64,000 bases of DNA from Sorghum bicolor (taxonomy: Eukaryota; Streptophyta; Magnoliopsida; Poales; Poaceae), in NCBI RefSeq assembly GCF_000003195.3, contig NC_012870.2:2017501-2081500 (forward strand), given 5' to 3'. Made by a program: the position numbers and the translations under genes. Position 1 is the first letter of the stretch; every line of letters begins with the position of its first letter. Positions 24,894 through 35,580 of this stretch are shown here, piece after piece. The notes under the pieces are model-generated. The model was not told where the DNA came from, ran no database searches, and saw only the letters and a program-made list of their open reading frames with translations.

Positions 24894-25562
24894 AGAGAAA
24901 AGAGCAAGAAGATGAAGTTAATTTAGAAATTATGATAAAAAAAAATGTAGTGGTATGTTTCGGAGATGCATGAAATTATATTGATATGTCAGCTATAGTC
25001 TTTTTATTTTCTTTCTTCTCTCCTTAGTCGATTCTTCCTACTCTCGATCTATCCACAGAGGATGGTGGTTGTCTCTTCTTCCCTCGTGACCGAGCTTGCC
25101 CCAATGTTTCACAAGGTGCTCACTTAGGCATGCTTATGCGCTAGTTGGAGGGGCACTATCTTACCTAGGGGGTAGACACAGAATAGCGGCGCGCCCTAGA
25201 TCCAAGACCGTGTTGCTTGAGGAAAGGACGTCGGGTAGCGGTAGAGGCGACAAGCATGCCTGGAGGAGGCTAGTGGTAGGCTCAGCCAGAAGGAAGGCAT
25301 GTTATGGTTGCAACTAGAGGCAGCGGGTAGATGGTGGGAGGAGGACACACAGAACGATGGACACAAGATTACATAGACGATAATTGTAACCTAAAGGAGA
25401 TAGAAGCAGCGCCGACAGGTGAAAAAACGTGAACGAGAGGAGACATGTTCTGCAGAAGGTGGATGGATAAAATTAGATAAAGTGTTGCCTTATGTCAGGA
25501 AGGATAAGGTGCAATAGATAAGGTGGACTAGGTTTTTTTAATATTTCTATTTCTATGAAACT

Positions 25563-25682
25563 TTAAGTCCATACTACTTGTTTTTGCATATCTAGGAGTT
25601 TCTCCTTGTCGAATGCTTTTACGAGTGGCATCTCTGGGTCCTTTTGTTCATTCATGCCAAGAGTCTCCTCGTTATGAGCCAT
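25563..25682 (-). pseudogene. 39-codon start of a retrotransposon gag-like frame
   Basis: Downstream (minus strand) of the LTR and primer-binding site, about 180 nt after the PBS, an ATG opens a 39-codon frame, MAHNEETLGMNEQ... rich in Glu, Lys and Met, which then stops. The position is that of a gag start codon. No further gag, protease or polymerase follows, so the internal region has been lost at about 25540-25560. The identification as gag rests on position only. Confidence 0.4.
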
Positions 25683-25859
25683 CTAAAAAGACAATGAGGG
25701 AGGATTTAGATTGGAGATAAAATTTTATAATAGAACAGGACAAAAGTAAGCATAACTTTTAGCAATTATCAAGTTTAAAGGTAAGCAAGAAGTAGGCAAA
25801 GATAAAAAGCATGCTAAAACGTCCAGTTCTAACTATACTTGCGTCCTACAGTGAGCATT

Positions 25860-25871
25860 GCTCTGATACCA
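25860..25871 (-). other. retrotransposon primer-binding site (initiator Met tRNA)
   Basis: The minus strand reads TGGTATCAGAGC three bases after the LTR end. This is the complement of the 3' end of plant initiator-Met tRNA, the commonest primer of plant LTR retrotransposons. It fixes the element's orientation as minus. Confidence 0.88.
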
Positions 25872-25874
25872 CTT

Positions 25875-28588
25875 TGTAATACCTGATTTTAAAGACAAAA
25901 CCAGATATACACCATATGTGAGTCTTAGAATTCAAATCTCACATATAGCTACAAATAAAGGGTAATATCAAAAGACAATGCATAAATATATAACGTACTT
26001 GGTATAAAAGAGATAACCTTTGATAGGAAACAGCGAATAGATAACTCCAAACTTCAGGTATTAACTTCACTCTACAGAATCCAACTGACTGGTTGATCAC
26101 AAGCCTAACACTCCACCTGAAGTATGGGGAAAATAGCAAGAGTGAGTCCATGTTGAACTCCACGAGTATAGCAACTAGATGTATAGCTCCCACAATCTCA
26201 TGATCAACGTGACATAAATAATGTAAAGCATTAAACAATAATTATGAGCATATTAACACAACAAGAATCATCACCCTTAATGTAGATGTCCCCAAGGCCG
26301 CTCCTGACCGTGAGCTCGGCTAGTATACCAGTTTTAAAACTCTGCAGAGGTTGTACATATTTACCCATGAGTCATGATTTACCCTTTCGCCCAAGGTGAT
26401 CAGCCTCTTAACCCACTACCAAGGAAGGTCGGCAGGGATCACTATGAAGTCTTTCAAAGGTTCGTCTAACAAGTTAGGACCGCTTGGTTTCATTAGTCAG
26501 TCTGTGTGATCCAACCGCAGGAATTCACGGTCTGTTATTCTCCAATTGCGCCACATGGGTAACCGCTAACGAGCTAGAACAGTTACTCATACTTAACTAA
26601 AGCCAGAGCCATTATAGCCCTCATAGTTGCATTGTTGTCCCGGATGATCACGTACAGACAAATCATCAAATTGCTAAAAACTCATTTTTATCGTTTATTA
26701 CTTAACATTAATCTAACCATAGGATCATGGTCACAGAAATAAAATCCAAATGCTATACTTGCCTTAATCCAATTGCTCTTGCTTATCCTTTTGGTTCTGC
26801 TGGTCTTACTTGTTGCCAAGTATCTGATCTTGATCACTAAAGCACTCTTGACCACCACGAGTTGCTCACCGTCTAAACTCGATCATTGATCAACATCACA
26901 CAAACAAACGAAGACAAACATATACAAAGCAAACAAGGCTACAATTAGAACAGTACACCAAACATATAAAAACAATATGAAAAGTTTATAAAATGAATCT
27001 ACGTAGCGCTACGATTACACGAACGTAAAGATCACGAAAATCAGAATTAAAACGTAGAAGTTATGAATTTTCTAAGATTTTCCTATAGAAAAATAATTAA
27101 TTAAATAAGATCATGAAAATAAAAGGTTTCAAACTGAGTAAACAATATTACTAACATGTAGATCTTTCAAAGATGAATCTAACGCAATTTGAATGGATCA
27201 ACACGGAATTAAAATAAATATTTTATAGCCAAAACAAGTTCAATGGCAATTGAGTAAATACTGAAAACGTATTTTCATTCCAAACCGAGGCTTTTACGTT
27301 TTCAAAAGGACAAAATGTATTTGCTTAAAGGCGCCAGGGACCGCGGGTTAGATAAGAGAGAAAGGGAAGGGCTCTTTAGCAAGATTGACCCCGAAGGGGT
27401 AAGTTCTATTCTCGTCCGTTGATTTGAGATCCGATGGTGGAGATTGACCCAGGGCATTGGTGGTGGCCGCGGTGTGTCCCCACGGTGGCGCCATGGTCGG
27501 AAGGTTTCAAAACCTCGCCAGAGTTCGGTGATCCAACGACTCAGTCCACGGTTTGATAAAATAAAAGCACAGAAACGAGGAGAAGCTCCTCTCAAACTCA
27601 CCTTGGGTAGAATCGCAGGCGAGAAGGGCTTGGGAATGGCCGACCACGCGGAGCGGCGGATGACGAGCTCCTGCATAAGTTCGGTGACAGTTAGCATGAC
27701 ACAGAATGCGAGAGAGAATGAAAGAAAGGGCTCAGTGGCATCGTTACTCAAACACGAAGCTCGGCAAGGCCTCGATTTTGCCAGAACGGCTGCGAGTTAC
27801 GATTTCCATGACAGCGATCGAGATGAACTCGTTCGGCGAGATCCAGGACGCGGCGGCCACGGGGGCTTGGGCTCAAACAAGTTGAGGAGGGGGGAAACGA
27901 AGCGTGAGCGTGATCCCGGAGATTTATAGGTGCCACGATGATTTTCTACGGCAAATCCCGGGGAAATCGGGAAGGGAGGCGCGGCTTTCCTGGACAGAGG
28001 CCGGTTCGGCCATGACGTGAGGTAGAAGATGAGGGAGTCCCTGTCAAGTAGGTCCCAGACATCAACTGCAGGAGAGAGAGGGGAGAGCCGTGCTGGGCCA
28101 AGGAGAGAGGGCGCGCGGCTTGGGCCGACCTACTCGCGGCCCGTGAGCGAGTGAGGGGGAGGAGGAAAGGGGCTTGGCCCAGAAGAAAGGGGAGAGCTGG
28201 GCCTGCGGGTGGGGAGAATGGGGTCGGCCTTCGGCTGCTGGGCCACCAGCCGAGGGAGATGAAAAGGGGAGGGAGGAGAGGGCCTTCGGGCCAAAAGCAG
28301 TGGAGGGAGAGTTTTTGTTTTTCTTTTGTTTTTTATTTTTATTTTTTTCTTTTATTCCAAAGCCATTTCAAATCCATTTTAAAATCTATTTGAAATATTT
28401 TGACTTTGCTCAAAACCACACATTGAATAAAACATATGCTCCAATATGAATGCACAACCATGTTGCTAAGCCTATGGTAAATTTTAATTGAATGAAAAAT
28501 ATTATTTTCCTATGTTTCATGAGCACAAAAATATAAAATTAAATTGTTTTTCACCTATTTTAAAATGGGCAAATTTTAGGGTGTTACA
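25875..28588 (-). mobile_element. single 2.7-kb LTR of an LTR retrotransposon
   Basis: On the minus strand it begins TGTAACACCC at 28588 and ends GGTATTACA at 25875, giving TG...CA ends with the short inverted TGTAA/TTACA. The primer-binding site follows directly, so this is the 5' LTR. No second LTR or polyprotein is present in the window, so the element is truncated. A GC-rich stretch at about 27430-28310 with open frames up to 161 aa lies inside and is probably U3/R sequence rather than a gene. The length suits large grass Ty3-type elements, but the class cannot be decided without pol. Confidence 0.85.
27921..27930 (-). promoter_or_regulatory. TATA box inside the LTR
   Basis: The minus strand reads CCTATAAATC in a GC-rich setting about 660 bp into the LTR. 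This is a likely U3 promoter. Transcripts would run leftward, in the same direction as the DnaJ gene whose ATG is about 4.5 kb away. Confidence 0.6.
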
Positions 28589-28741
28589 TTAGCGTAAGGT
28601 AGTTTTCTTTTTTTCTTCAGGGGTATCAAGTAATGCAGTTAATTACTGGAATCCTTGTAAATCTGCGTGCTGTGTTCGCACACTTTGTACACTCTTTCTG
28701 TGCTTATAAATACAACCCAACGGATCTTTCAAAAAAAAAAA
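28589..28741 (+). mobile_element. LINE-like 3' tail with poly(A)
   Basis: A short stretch (gtgctgtgttcgcacactttgtacactctttctgtgcttataaata...) ends in 'ggatctttc' plus an A11 run. Similar wording is typical of grass LINE 3' ends. It directly abuts the LTR, which suggests that one element inserted into the other. The coding part is absent. Confidence 0.5.
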
Positions 28742-30520
28742 CGTGAATTCCATGGTTCATGGAGGCAACTGTAAATTCCACTGATTCAGCCAAGGCACTG
28801 TATGTGCATGCTCGAACTTGTGAATACTTCAGAAAGCATGTACATGAAGTCTGGTGGTCAGAAGAGAGATGCACCCTGGCTGTCGCTTAGTATTTCTCTA
28901 CCCAATGCACAATGATTGATCAATAGCTAAAAAGCAAAATGGTAGGATTATTCTCTCCTAATTGCTGGTCCAAACTCAGAAAGGGGAGACAGAGAGAGAG
29001 AGAGATAAAGAGATGAGAAAACAAGAGAGTGTGTGTGTCCCTAGGACGAACAGCAAGCCAAGCTGGAGGTGTCATTTTCCTATGCCCTTTGACACCCCTG
29101 TCTGAACGCGCCGAGCAGCAGTCAGTTCTGGCTGGCCGGTCCAGGAGTAAGCAGGCTACCAACAAATTCAGCTGACCTCCATACTTTTAAGCTGTAATGT
29201 ACTGTGAATGAATTCAAAATTTCTTTTGGATGATCCATGCTGTTGCTGTCGCGTGCACGCATGGTCTGGCCCTGCATGGGATCGAATAACAGCAGTTGGC
29301 CAATGCGCCACCAAGCTAACAAATCTGCAACTTTTTTTTTCTCTCCAGCGATTTGGATGAAAATGCCAGCAAGCACTACCCTACCTGTTCAATTATCACA
29401 GGTCACTGAGATTTTTTTTCTCGTGCGGTGACACGTAGGAGTATTTCATTAAGAGGAGGATAAGAAACAAGAGTCACACAGTTGATCGAGGCTTTACTAA
29501 AACCAATCACTGATTGATAGATTGATTGATTGATATCACTGCTGCTCTTGACCTGAGACAGCGATAACACAACAGCAGATGGAGTTTAAAACAGAGGCGG
29601 CACAGCTAACAACGTGGCTGCACAAGATCCGATGATCGAGAGAGCATTGAGCCATTGACCATCTAGAGGCTCCAGCTGCAACTGCCTTTGCTTTTGCCTT
29701 TTGCTTTGCTCCGAGTCAGCCGCCGTTGATCAGGCAGGCTCATCAACACTATCTCTGTCCCTCAGGAATCAGGATGTAGTAGTAGCAAGTCCTGCAAGCA
29801 ATCCGCGCATTTTTCTATTGGGAGTTTGGGACATGAACATAACACCACCACGAAACTAACAATGCAACGCACGCTACCATAGTAGAAAATGCAGCTGTTA
29901 ACAAGCGAATTGGAGTACTGATGAAGCAATCCTGCAGGCTGAATTTTGGTTTTGAAAACCTCACTTGAGGTTTCCCATGCTTCTTTTTCTCATAATAAAA
30001 AAACAATGAAAGCATATGGTGTCGTCTAGATTTGCGTTAGAGATCGCATTTTTTTTCAATTCATTTCAATATCAAAATAGTGGCCAAGTAACAATGCAAG
30101 GCGATCTTGTCTGGCTTAGTGATGAGCAGTGCCCGGGGCAGAGGAGGCATGCCAGCCAGAGCCGAGGGAGAGTGCCATCGCTGTGTCTGCCTCACAGGGT
30201 GCAGTCGCCCATGGCCTCCACATGCATGATGCACCTCGTCACTCACTGCCGCCGCCTCCTCCTCCTTCCATCTCGGCTCCATCAAAACCCTAGAAAAAAA
30301 AATCAGTTTATTGTCATTCCGTTTTATTTCTATTTTACAGCAATATTCAATAACTAGTTTAGCAGAGGGTAACGACAGTCAATCATGTCCTCTCGACTCT
30401 TTTTTTTTAAAAAAATAAAGTTGGCGAAGAAATCTACACAAAACGAAGGGCTATATAAACTCATGCCAAGTCCATCCCTGGCAACGCGCTAACGAAGCTA
30501 GCAAGCATCGGCATTCGGCC
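28742..30520. other. intergenic DNA left of the SDR gene
   Basis: AG-rich microsatellite near 28989-29004. A poly-T followed by 'cattaagaggaggataag' near 29410-29465 resembles a LINE tail on the minus strand. A 74-aa minus-strand frame at 30061-30285, preceded by 'ctagggttttg', has no recognised domain and I do not call it a gene. Confidence 0.4.
30452..30459 (+). promoter_or_regulatory. TATA box of the SDR gene
   Basis: TATATAAA-type sequence (ctatataaactc) about 65 bp before the SDR ATG, the spacing expected for a short plant leader. Confidence 0.75.
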
Positions 30521-31441
30521 ATGTCCAAGGCAAGGTGAGTGTCCTGGCTGGCGGTGTCCATTATTTTTGTTAGGTTTCACCACGGGCTGCGACTTGTGGT
30601 GCAGCTAGCTCGTGCAGTGCATTGACACGGCTGCGTCGTCGAGTGCAGGTTGGACGGCAAGGTGGCGATCGTGACGGGCGGCGCGAGCGGGATCGGCGAG
30701 GCGGCGGCGCGGCTGTTCGCGTCGAGCGGCGCCACGGTGGTGATCGCGGACGTGCAGGACGAGCTGGGGCAGGCGGTGGCGGCGTCGGTCGGGTCCGGCC
30801 GGTGCGCGTACGCGCGGTGCGACGTGACGGACGAGGCGCAGGTGGAGGCGACGGTGGCGCGCGTGGTGGCGGCGCACGGGCGGCTGGACGTGATGATGAG
30901 CAACGCGGGCGTGCTGCTCCCGACGGGGTCGGTGATGGACATGGACCTGGCGGAGCTGGACCGCGTGATGGCCGTCAACTTCCGTGGCGCGGCGGCGTGC
31001 GTGAAGCACGCGGCGCGGGCGATGGTGGCGTCCGGTTCCGGCGGCGGCGGCGGCGCCATCGTGTGCACGGCGAGCGTGGCGTCGCTGCAGGGCGGGTTCG
31101 GCCCGGCGTCGTACACGGCGTCCAAGCACGCGCTGCTGGGCCTGGTGCGCGCCGCGGCCGGGGAGCTGGGGAGACACGGCGTGCGCGTCAACTGCGTGTC
31201 CCCCGGCGGCGTCGCCACGCCCCTGAGCTGCGCGCTCATGGGCGTGGGCCCGCAGGAGCTGGAGGCCATGACGGTGCCGCACAACGTCCTGCAGGGGAAG
31301 GTGCTGCGCGCCGACGACGTCGCGGAGGCCGCGCTGTTCCTCGCGTCCGACCAGGCCGCCTTCATCAGCGGTCATAACCTCGTCGTCGACGGCGCCATCA
31401 CTGCCGTCAACCCCGCCGTGCTGCAGACCGTCGGGCTGTAA
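30521..31441 (+). CDS. classical short-chain dehydrogenase/reductase (SDR110C-like)
   Basis: NAD(H)-dependent oxidoreductase of the plant group that includes xanthoxin dehydrogenase (ABA2), secoisolariciresinol dehydrogenase and momilactone synthase-like enzymes; the substrate is not deducible here. Exons 30521-30534 and 30649-31441 encode 268 aa. Exon 1 is only 14 nt (MSKA plus two bases of R5), followed by a 114-bp GT-AG intron; the frame then opens LDGKVAIVTGG. Motifs are the cofactor loop TGGASGIG at 14-21, acidic D39 favouring NAD over NADP, NAG at 90-92, and the catalytic triad S147, Y160 and K164 (YTASK). The length matches the family. A TATA box sits 65 bp upstream. A glycine run (GSGGGGG) at 134-140 is in a loop and is probably harmless. 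GC-rich throughout. Confidence 0.93.
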
Positions 31442-32446
31442 ACGCCCAACGATCGCTGCCACAGTAGATACATGCATACACACATAGATACATACTTTGA
31501 GTGCAATGTTTCATCGTTCGTTTTTTTTTTTTTTTTTTGCATTGGTTGGCATCAAGAAATCTGCTTTCGTTATTGGGATTTCCCTCTGTTCATACACCTA
31601 TCCACCATTGCTGAACCTGAACACTCGTGGTATGCTTTGCTGCGCCATGAACGACGAACTCTGTAGAACAAACAGCTGCGCGCCTGCGCCATTGTTGTTG
31701 TGCCATTTCATTTGATTTCTTTCATGGAACCAAACCAAACCAAACCAAACCAAACAGATCGTGCAGTGCAAGTGTGCAAGTGCAATGCAAGTGGGTGGAT
31801 TTGGATTCGGATTCCCAACTCTGAACACGACCCGAGGAACTTTTGGGCAGGGCAGCCACTGAATCACGTGGCGCTGACAAAAAAGCGCGTGGACTGACAA
31901 CTAGTCGTTGTGGTTGCAAATCGTAATCACTGCCGTTTGACACCTGACAACTGCAGAGAGATTAGTTTAACATTTGTGTGTCTGATTGAACAGACTTTGA
32001 GATCTTGCCCTAGCAGCAAACCAGGGACGGGACCAAAGTTTCGAGGCCAGCGCTTGTGCTTGACGGGCGTAGATAGATAGACAGTGTGCAGTGCTGTTCG
32101 CAACTGAAACAGTGAACTTTCACTAGTCTGACTGACTGGAAGTGCTCGATTATTGCTTTGTGCACAACTTTAGTCAACGGCGGAGGACTTAGTCAGCTGA
32201 TTTTAGGCACTTCACAATTAGTTCTGGCGACCAGTGGACTAACAAGTAGTAAAAGGCCACAATCGTTTTGAAGAATTTTAGATTTAGCAAGGCCCATCTT
32301 TTCCCTGGGCTAATCTGGACCGCTTATACTCGATCAGACGGTCGTTCTGCCTCTACGAAGTACGAAGGCCGCCCTTCGTCTTCCTCCCCCACCTCGTTTC
32401 CGTTTCCCTCCCCGGCGTCTCCCTCTCCTCGCCGCCGCCGCCAGAG
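31442..32446. other. intergenic region between SDR and TRM13
   Basis: SDR 3' flank with a 20-base T run near 31519-31539. An (ACCAA)n pentanucleotide microsatellite lies at 31728-31756. The TRM13 leader begins in the CT-rich stretch from about 32370. No gene is visible. Confidence 0.5.
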
Positions 32447-35179
32447 ATGGGCCGTGCGCCAGCGAACGGTAAGCACTCACTGCCGCCGCCGCCTCCTCCT
32501 CCAGGACGTTGCCACTTCTGGCTCCCCAACAAGCGCCGCCACTGCGCCAACTCCCCTCTCCCGTCCTCTCAGTAAGCGACTCCTGCTGAGCCTCCTCGCT
32601 CGTCAGCCTAACCCCATAACCCTAACCCTAGCTCCTCATATTCATGCTCCTGCGCCTCAGGTATTGCGGAAACCACCTCCCTGAGTCCGCTTCCGGGGCC
32701 GGCCGCCGCGTCCCCTGCCCCGTCGACCCCTCCCAGTAAGCCCACTGCCCCCAGAACCCACCCACCATTCGGGGTGGCTCCAGCATCACCGCTAACCCCC
32801 GTCTTCTCTTCTCTTCCCACGCGCAGCACGGTGCTCGAGGAGAACCTGGAGGCGCACGTCGGCAAGTGCCCCCTGAAGAAGCAGGTCGCCGCGCTCACCG
32901 CGCAGCCGTACTACTCCAAGGGCATCAACTCCGGCGCGGGTGAGGCGGGCTGCGTTGTGACGTCGGCGGAGAAGCGCGCGGCCGTGTACAGGCTTACCGA
33001 GGAGGAGTTCCGGTGTCTGCTCGGGAAGATCCGGTCGGTGCATGTGGCCACCGCTGCGGCCATACGGGAGTCCTACCTGATCACCGGTGCTACCGATAAG
33101 TGGATGAACGGCCAGGTCGATAGGTGGGGGCAAATGCACATCCTGGGAGTGTATAGCTCGTTGTTCTAGCGGGGAGTGATTTCTATTGATGGATTGGACT
33201 ACAGGAAGATGCCGTACCAAGAGAAGCATGTCGCTCAGCAGGCATCCATTGTTGGAAACATGGAGGCATTTGGCCTGCTGCGGAAGGGTAGCGATGAGGT
33301 GGTTGATGGGGAGAATGCGGCGGTGAGTGCTCAAGCAGTTGTGGAGTTTGGAGCTGGAAGAGGGTACTTGACTCAGGTGCTGGTGGACTGTTATGGGATC
33401 ACGAATGTGTTCTTGGTTGAGAGGCGGTCCTACAAGCTTAAGGTCAGCAAGTCTAAACAAATCATTATGTTTCTGGATAATAAGATCCACTTGATCTGTA
33501 TTAATGCCTGTTAGTTACTCTATCTTGTTAAATGCAGCTTAACTTCCACAAGGTCCTCAAATCTGCATCATAGTTAGGCTCGCTCAACGACCAATACATT
33601 GTCTCTCAATTTTCTTGCAAAATGGCGTGTCAGTTTTTGTGACCTCTTGGCTTTTGCATTTCTACTATCCTCGATGTAGCCTGTATTTTGCAATCGAATG
33701 TTAAGATACATTGACTTATGTACTAGTGCAATGTGTAGTTGTGTGTTGTTTCTAGTGAGGTTAGTTTATGGTCTTAACTTGTTCCGCTTTTCTGAATTTA
33801 ATACCACTGCAGTTAATTTGGAGACATTTCATTTTGGATATAATGTGTTATTTTCTAGAGTAAGCTTGAATGTACTATGAAATTTCTCTAACACAACAAC
33901 TTGCTGTTATGCTAAATCTAATTTGTCCAAGATATATAAGCTCTTTCACCTCCTGATTAAGTACCCGTTCTCTTCCCTCTGCACTTTTTAGGCCGATCGA
34001 AGCTTGCGTCAAAACGAAGATGTTACCTTGGAGCGTTTGAGAATTGATAGTGAGCTTTCTTTTCATTTCTGTATTTATTGGGTTATATCCAACGTAATGA
34101 ATTTGAGTGTCCTGCACTTTGCAAGCACCTTCTTGAATGAATCTTTCGGTGTGCGACGCAGTTGCTTCATTTGATCATTTATATTTCTGTGCTTGTACTT
34201 TTGTTTATAAATATAAGCACTGATTAGAATCATAAACACAATACAGTTGAGGATTTGAAACTGCACGGAGTAGAGGCATTGAGGGGACTCCAGTATCTAG
34301 CAATTGGAAAACATCTGTGTGGACCTGCCACAGGTTGTCCTAGTTTTTGAAATTTATGCCTTCATTTCATGTTGAGAAAAGTTGAGAATATCTAAGAGAA
34401 CTTATCTTCCATCTCCAGATATGACCATGATGTGCTGTCTTCCTGAACGATATGAACAAACAGAAGAAAACAGCAAACATAGTCTTCAAGGCCTTGCTCT
34501 AGCTACCTGCTGCCACCATCTTTGCCAATGGAAGCATTACACAAGTATTTTCCTTTTTTTTATAAAAATGCCAAGCATGTCAACACAAAAAGGAATTTGA
34601 ATCTGTTTGTCACTTTCACTTCATCTACAGACTACAGATATACAAATGTTTGTCTTCCCTTGAAAGTTACAGCAAAACTTGTTAAATTGTATGCCAAGTA
34701 ATTTGTTTTCTTATCACTGCAGATAAATCGTTCCTCTTGGGACTAGGTATCACAGAGGAAGAATTTCATGCCATGACATGGTTTAGCAGCTGGGCTGTGG
34801 ACGGTGATCATAGCTACCCAGATTCCCCAGTGGGGGCTGAAGAAATGTCCTCTGAAGTCAGGTAGGGAATTATCAACCGTCATAATCCACTTTCTAGAAC
34901 TTCAACTTTATATTGAAAGCTTGATATTTGTTTTATGTCATTTTGTGTTGGACTAGAGAACTAGAGAAGCCTGATCAGGACGCCATCGGAATTGAGAGAA
35001 TAATCCGAAGTATACCAGCAGGGGAGAGGGCCTCTCTGGGATCCATGTGTAAAGATATCATTGATACGGGGAGGCTATTATGGCTTGGGCAGAAGGGTCT
35101 AGTTGCTGATCTTGTAAGCTATGTTCCATCCAAAATTTCACCAGAAAACCATCTACTCATCGCAAAATGTACATCTTGA
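32447..35179 (+). CDS. TRM13: TRM13, tRNA 2'-O-methyltransferase (position 4)
   Basis: Methylates the ribose of nucleotide 4 in the acceptor stem of certain tRNAs using S-adenosylmethionine. Exons: 32447-32571, 32661-32735, 32827-33123, 33205-33442, 33992-34049, 34247-34333, 34419-34544, 34723-34861, 34957-35179, giving 455 aa. All junctions are GT-AG and in frame. The TRM13-type zinc finger uses C22, C33, C44 and H47; a CHHC (U11-48K-type) finger uses C61, H67, H77 and C81. The methyltransferase core has VVEFGAGRGYL at 211-221 (SAM motif I), KHLCGPATD near 286-294 and CCHHLCQW at 324-331, the family signature near the active site. A seven-proline run (13-19) precedes the first finger. It is encoded by CCG/CCT codons followed by CCAG, so a 44-nt 'intron' could be imagined there, but it is too short to be credible. 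Confidence 0.94.
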
Positions 35180-35580
35180 TTAGGCTGAAAAGCACGTGCA
35201 TGTATTTCAGCCCTGCAAATTTGCAGAAACTTGGATCGTAAAAGATAGTTTCAACAAATACAATCTTGAGTTTTTCAGCGACATTCCAAGAAATATTATG
35301 TCTCAACGATTATAATACAAAAAAGATGTTTTATTCTGATGGTTCACAAAATCTCCGCATGGAATGAATTCTACAATCAAATGGATGAATGGAATGGAAG
35401 CACGTTAGGCTGTAAATATAGTTGATATTGACGATATATAAGCTTACAGCAGCAACACTGCAACAGGATCCTGCTTTAAATACAAAGGAACTTCACACGG
35501 TAATATGTTCCTTTGATCTTAGCCACCACACTAAAACTCTCGACTTACAAACAACAGCTAGCCTTATTCCATCCTAAAAC
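35180..35580. other. shared 3' flank of convergent TRM13 and SPL6
   Basis: Only 401 bp separate the two stop codons, so the 3' UTRs of the opposing genes probably overlap. No other feature is seen. Confidence 0.7.

Noticed and set aside
27302..27929. 149-161 codon frames inside the LTR
   Set aside because: Open frames on both strands of GC-rich LTR sequence with no retroviral or host domain.
30605..31483. 292-codon minus-strand frame over the SDR gene
   Set aside because: Antisense shadow of a GC-rich exon; the plus strand encodes the complete SDR motif set.
32469..32512. possible 44-nt intron in TRM13 exon 1 (gtaagc ... ctccag)
   Set aside because: Both forms keep frame, but 44 nt is below the usual plant minimum; the unspliced proline run is simpler.
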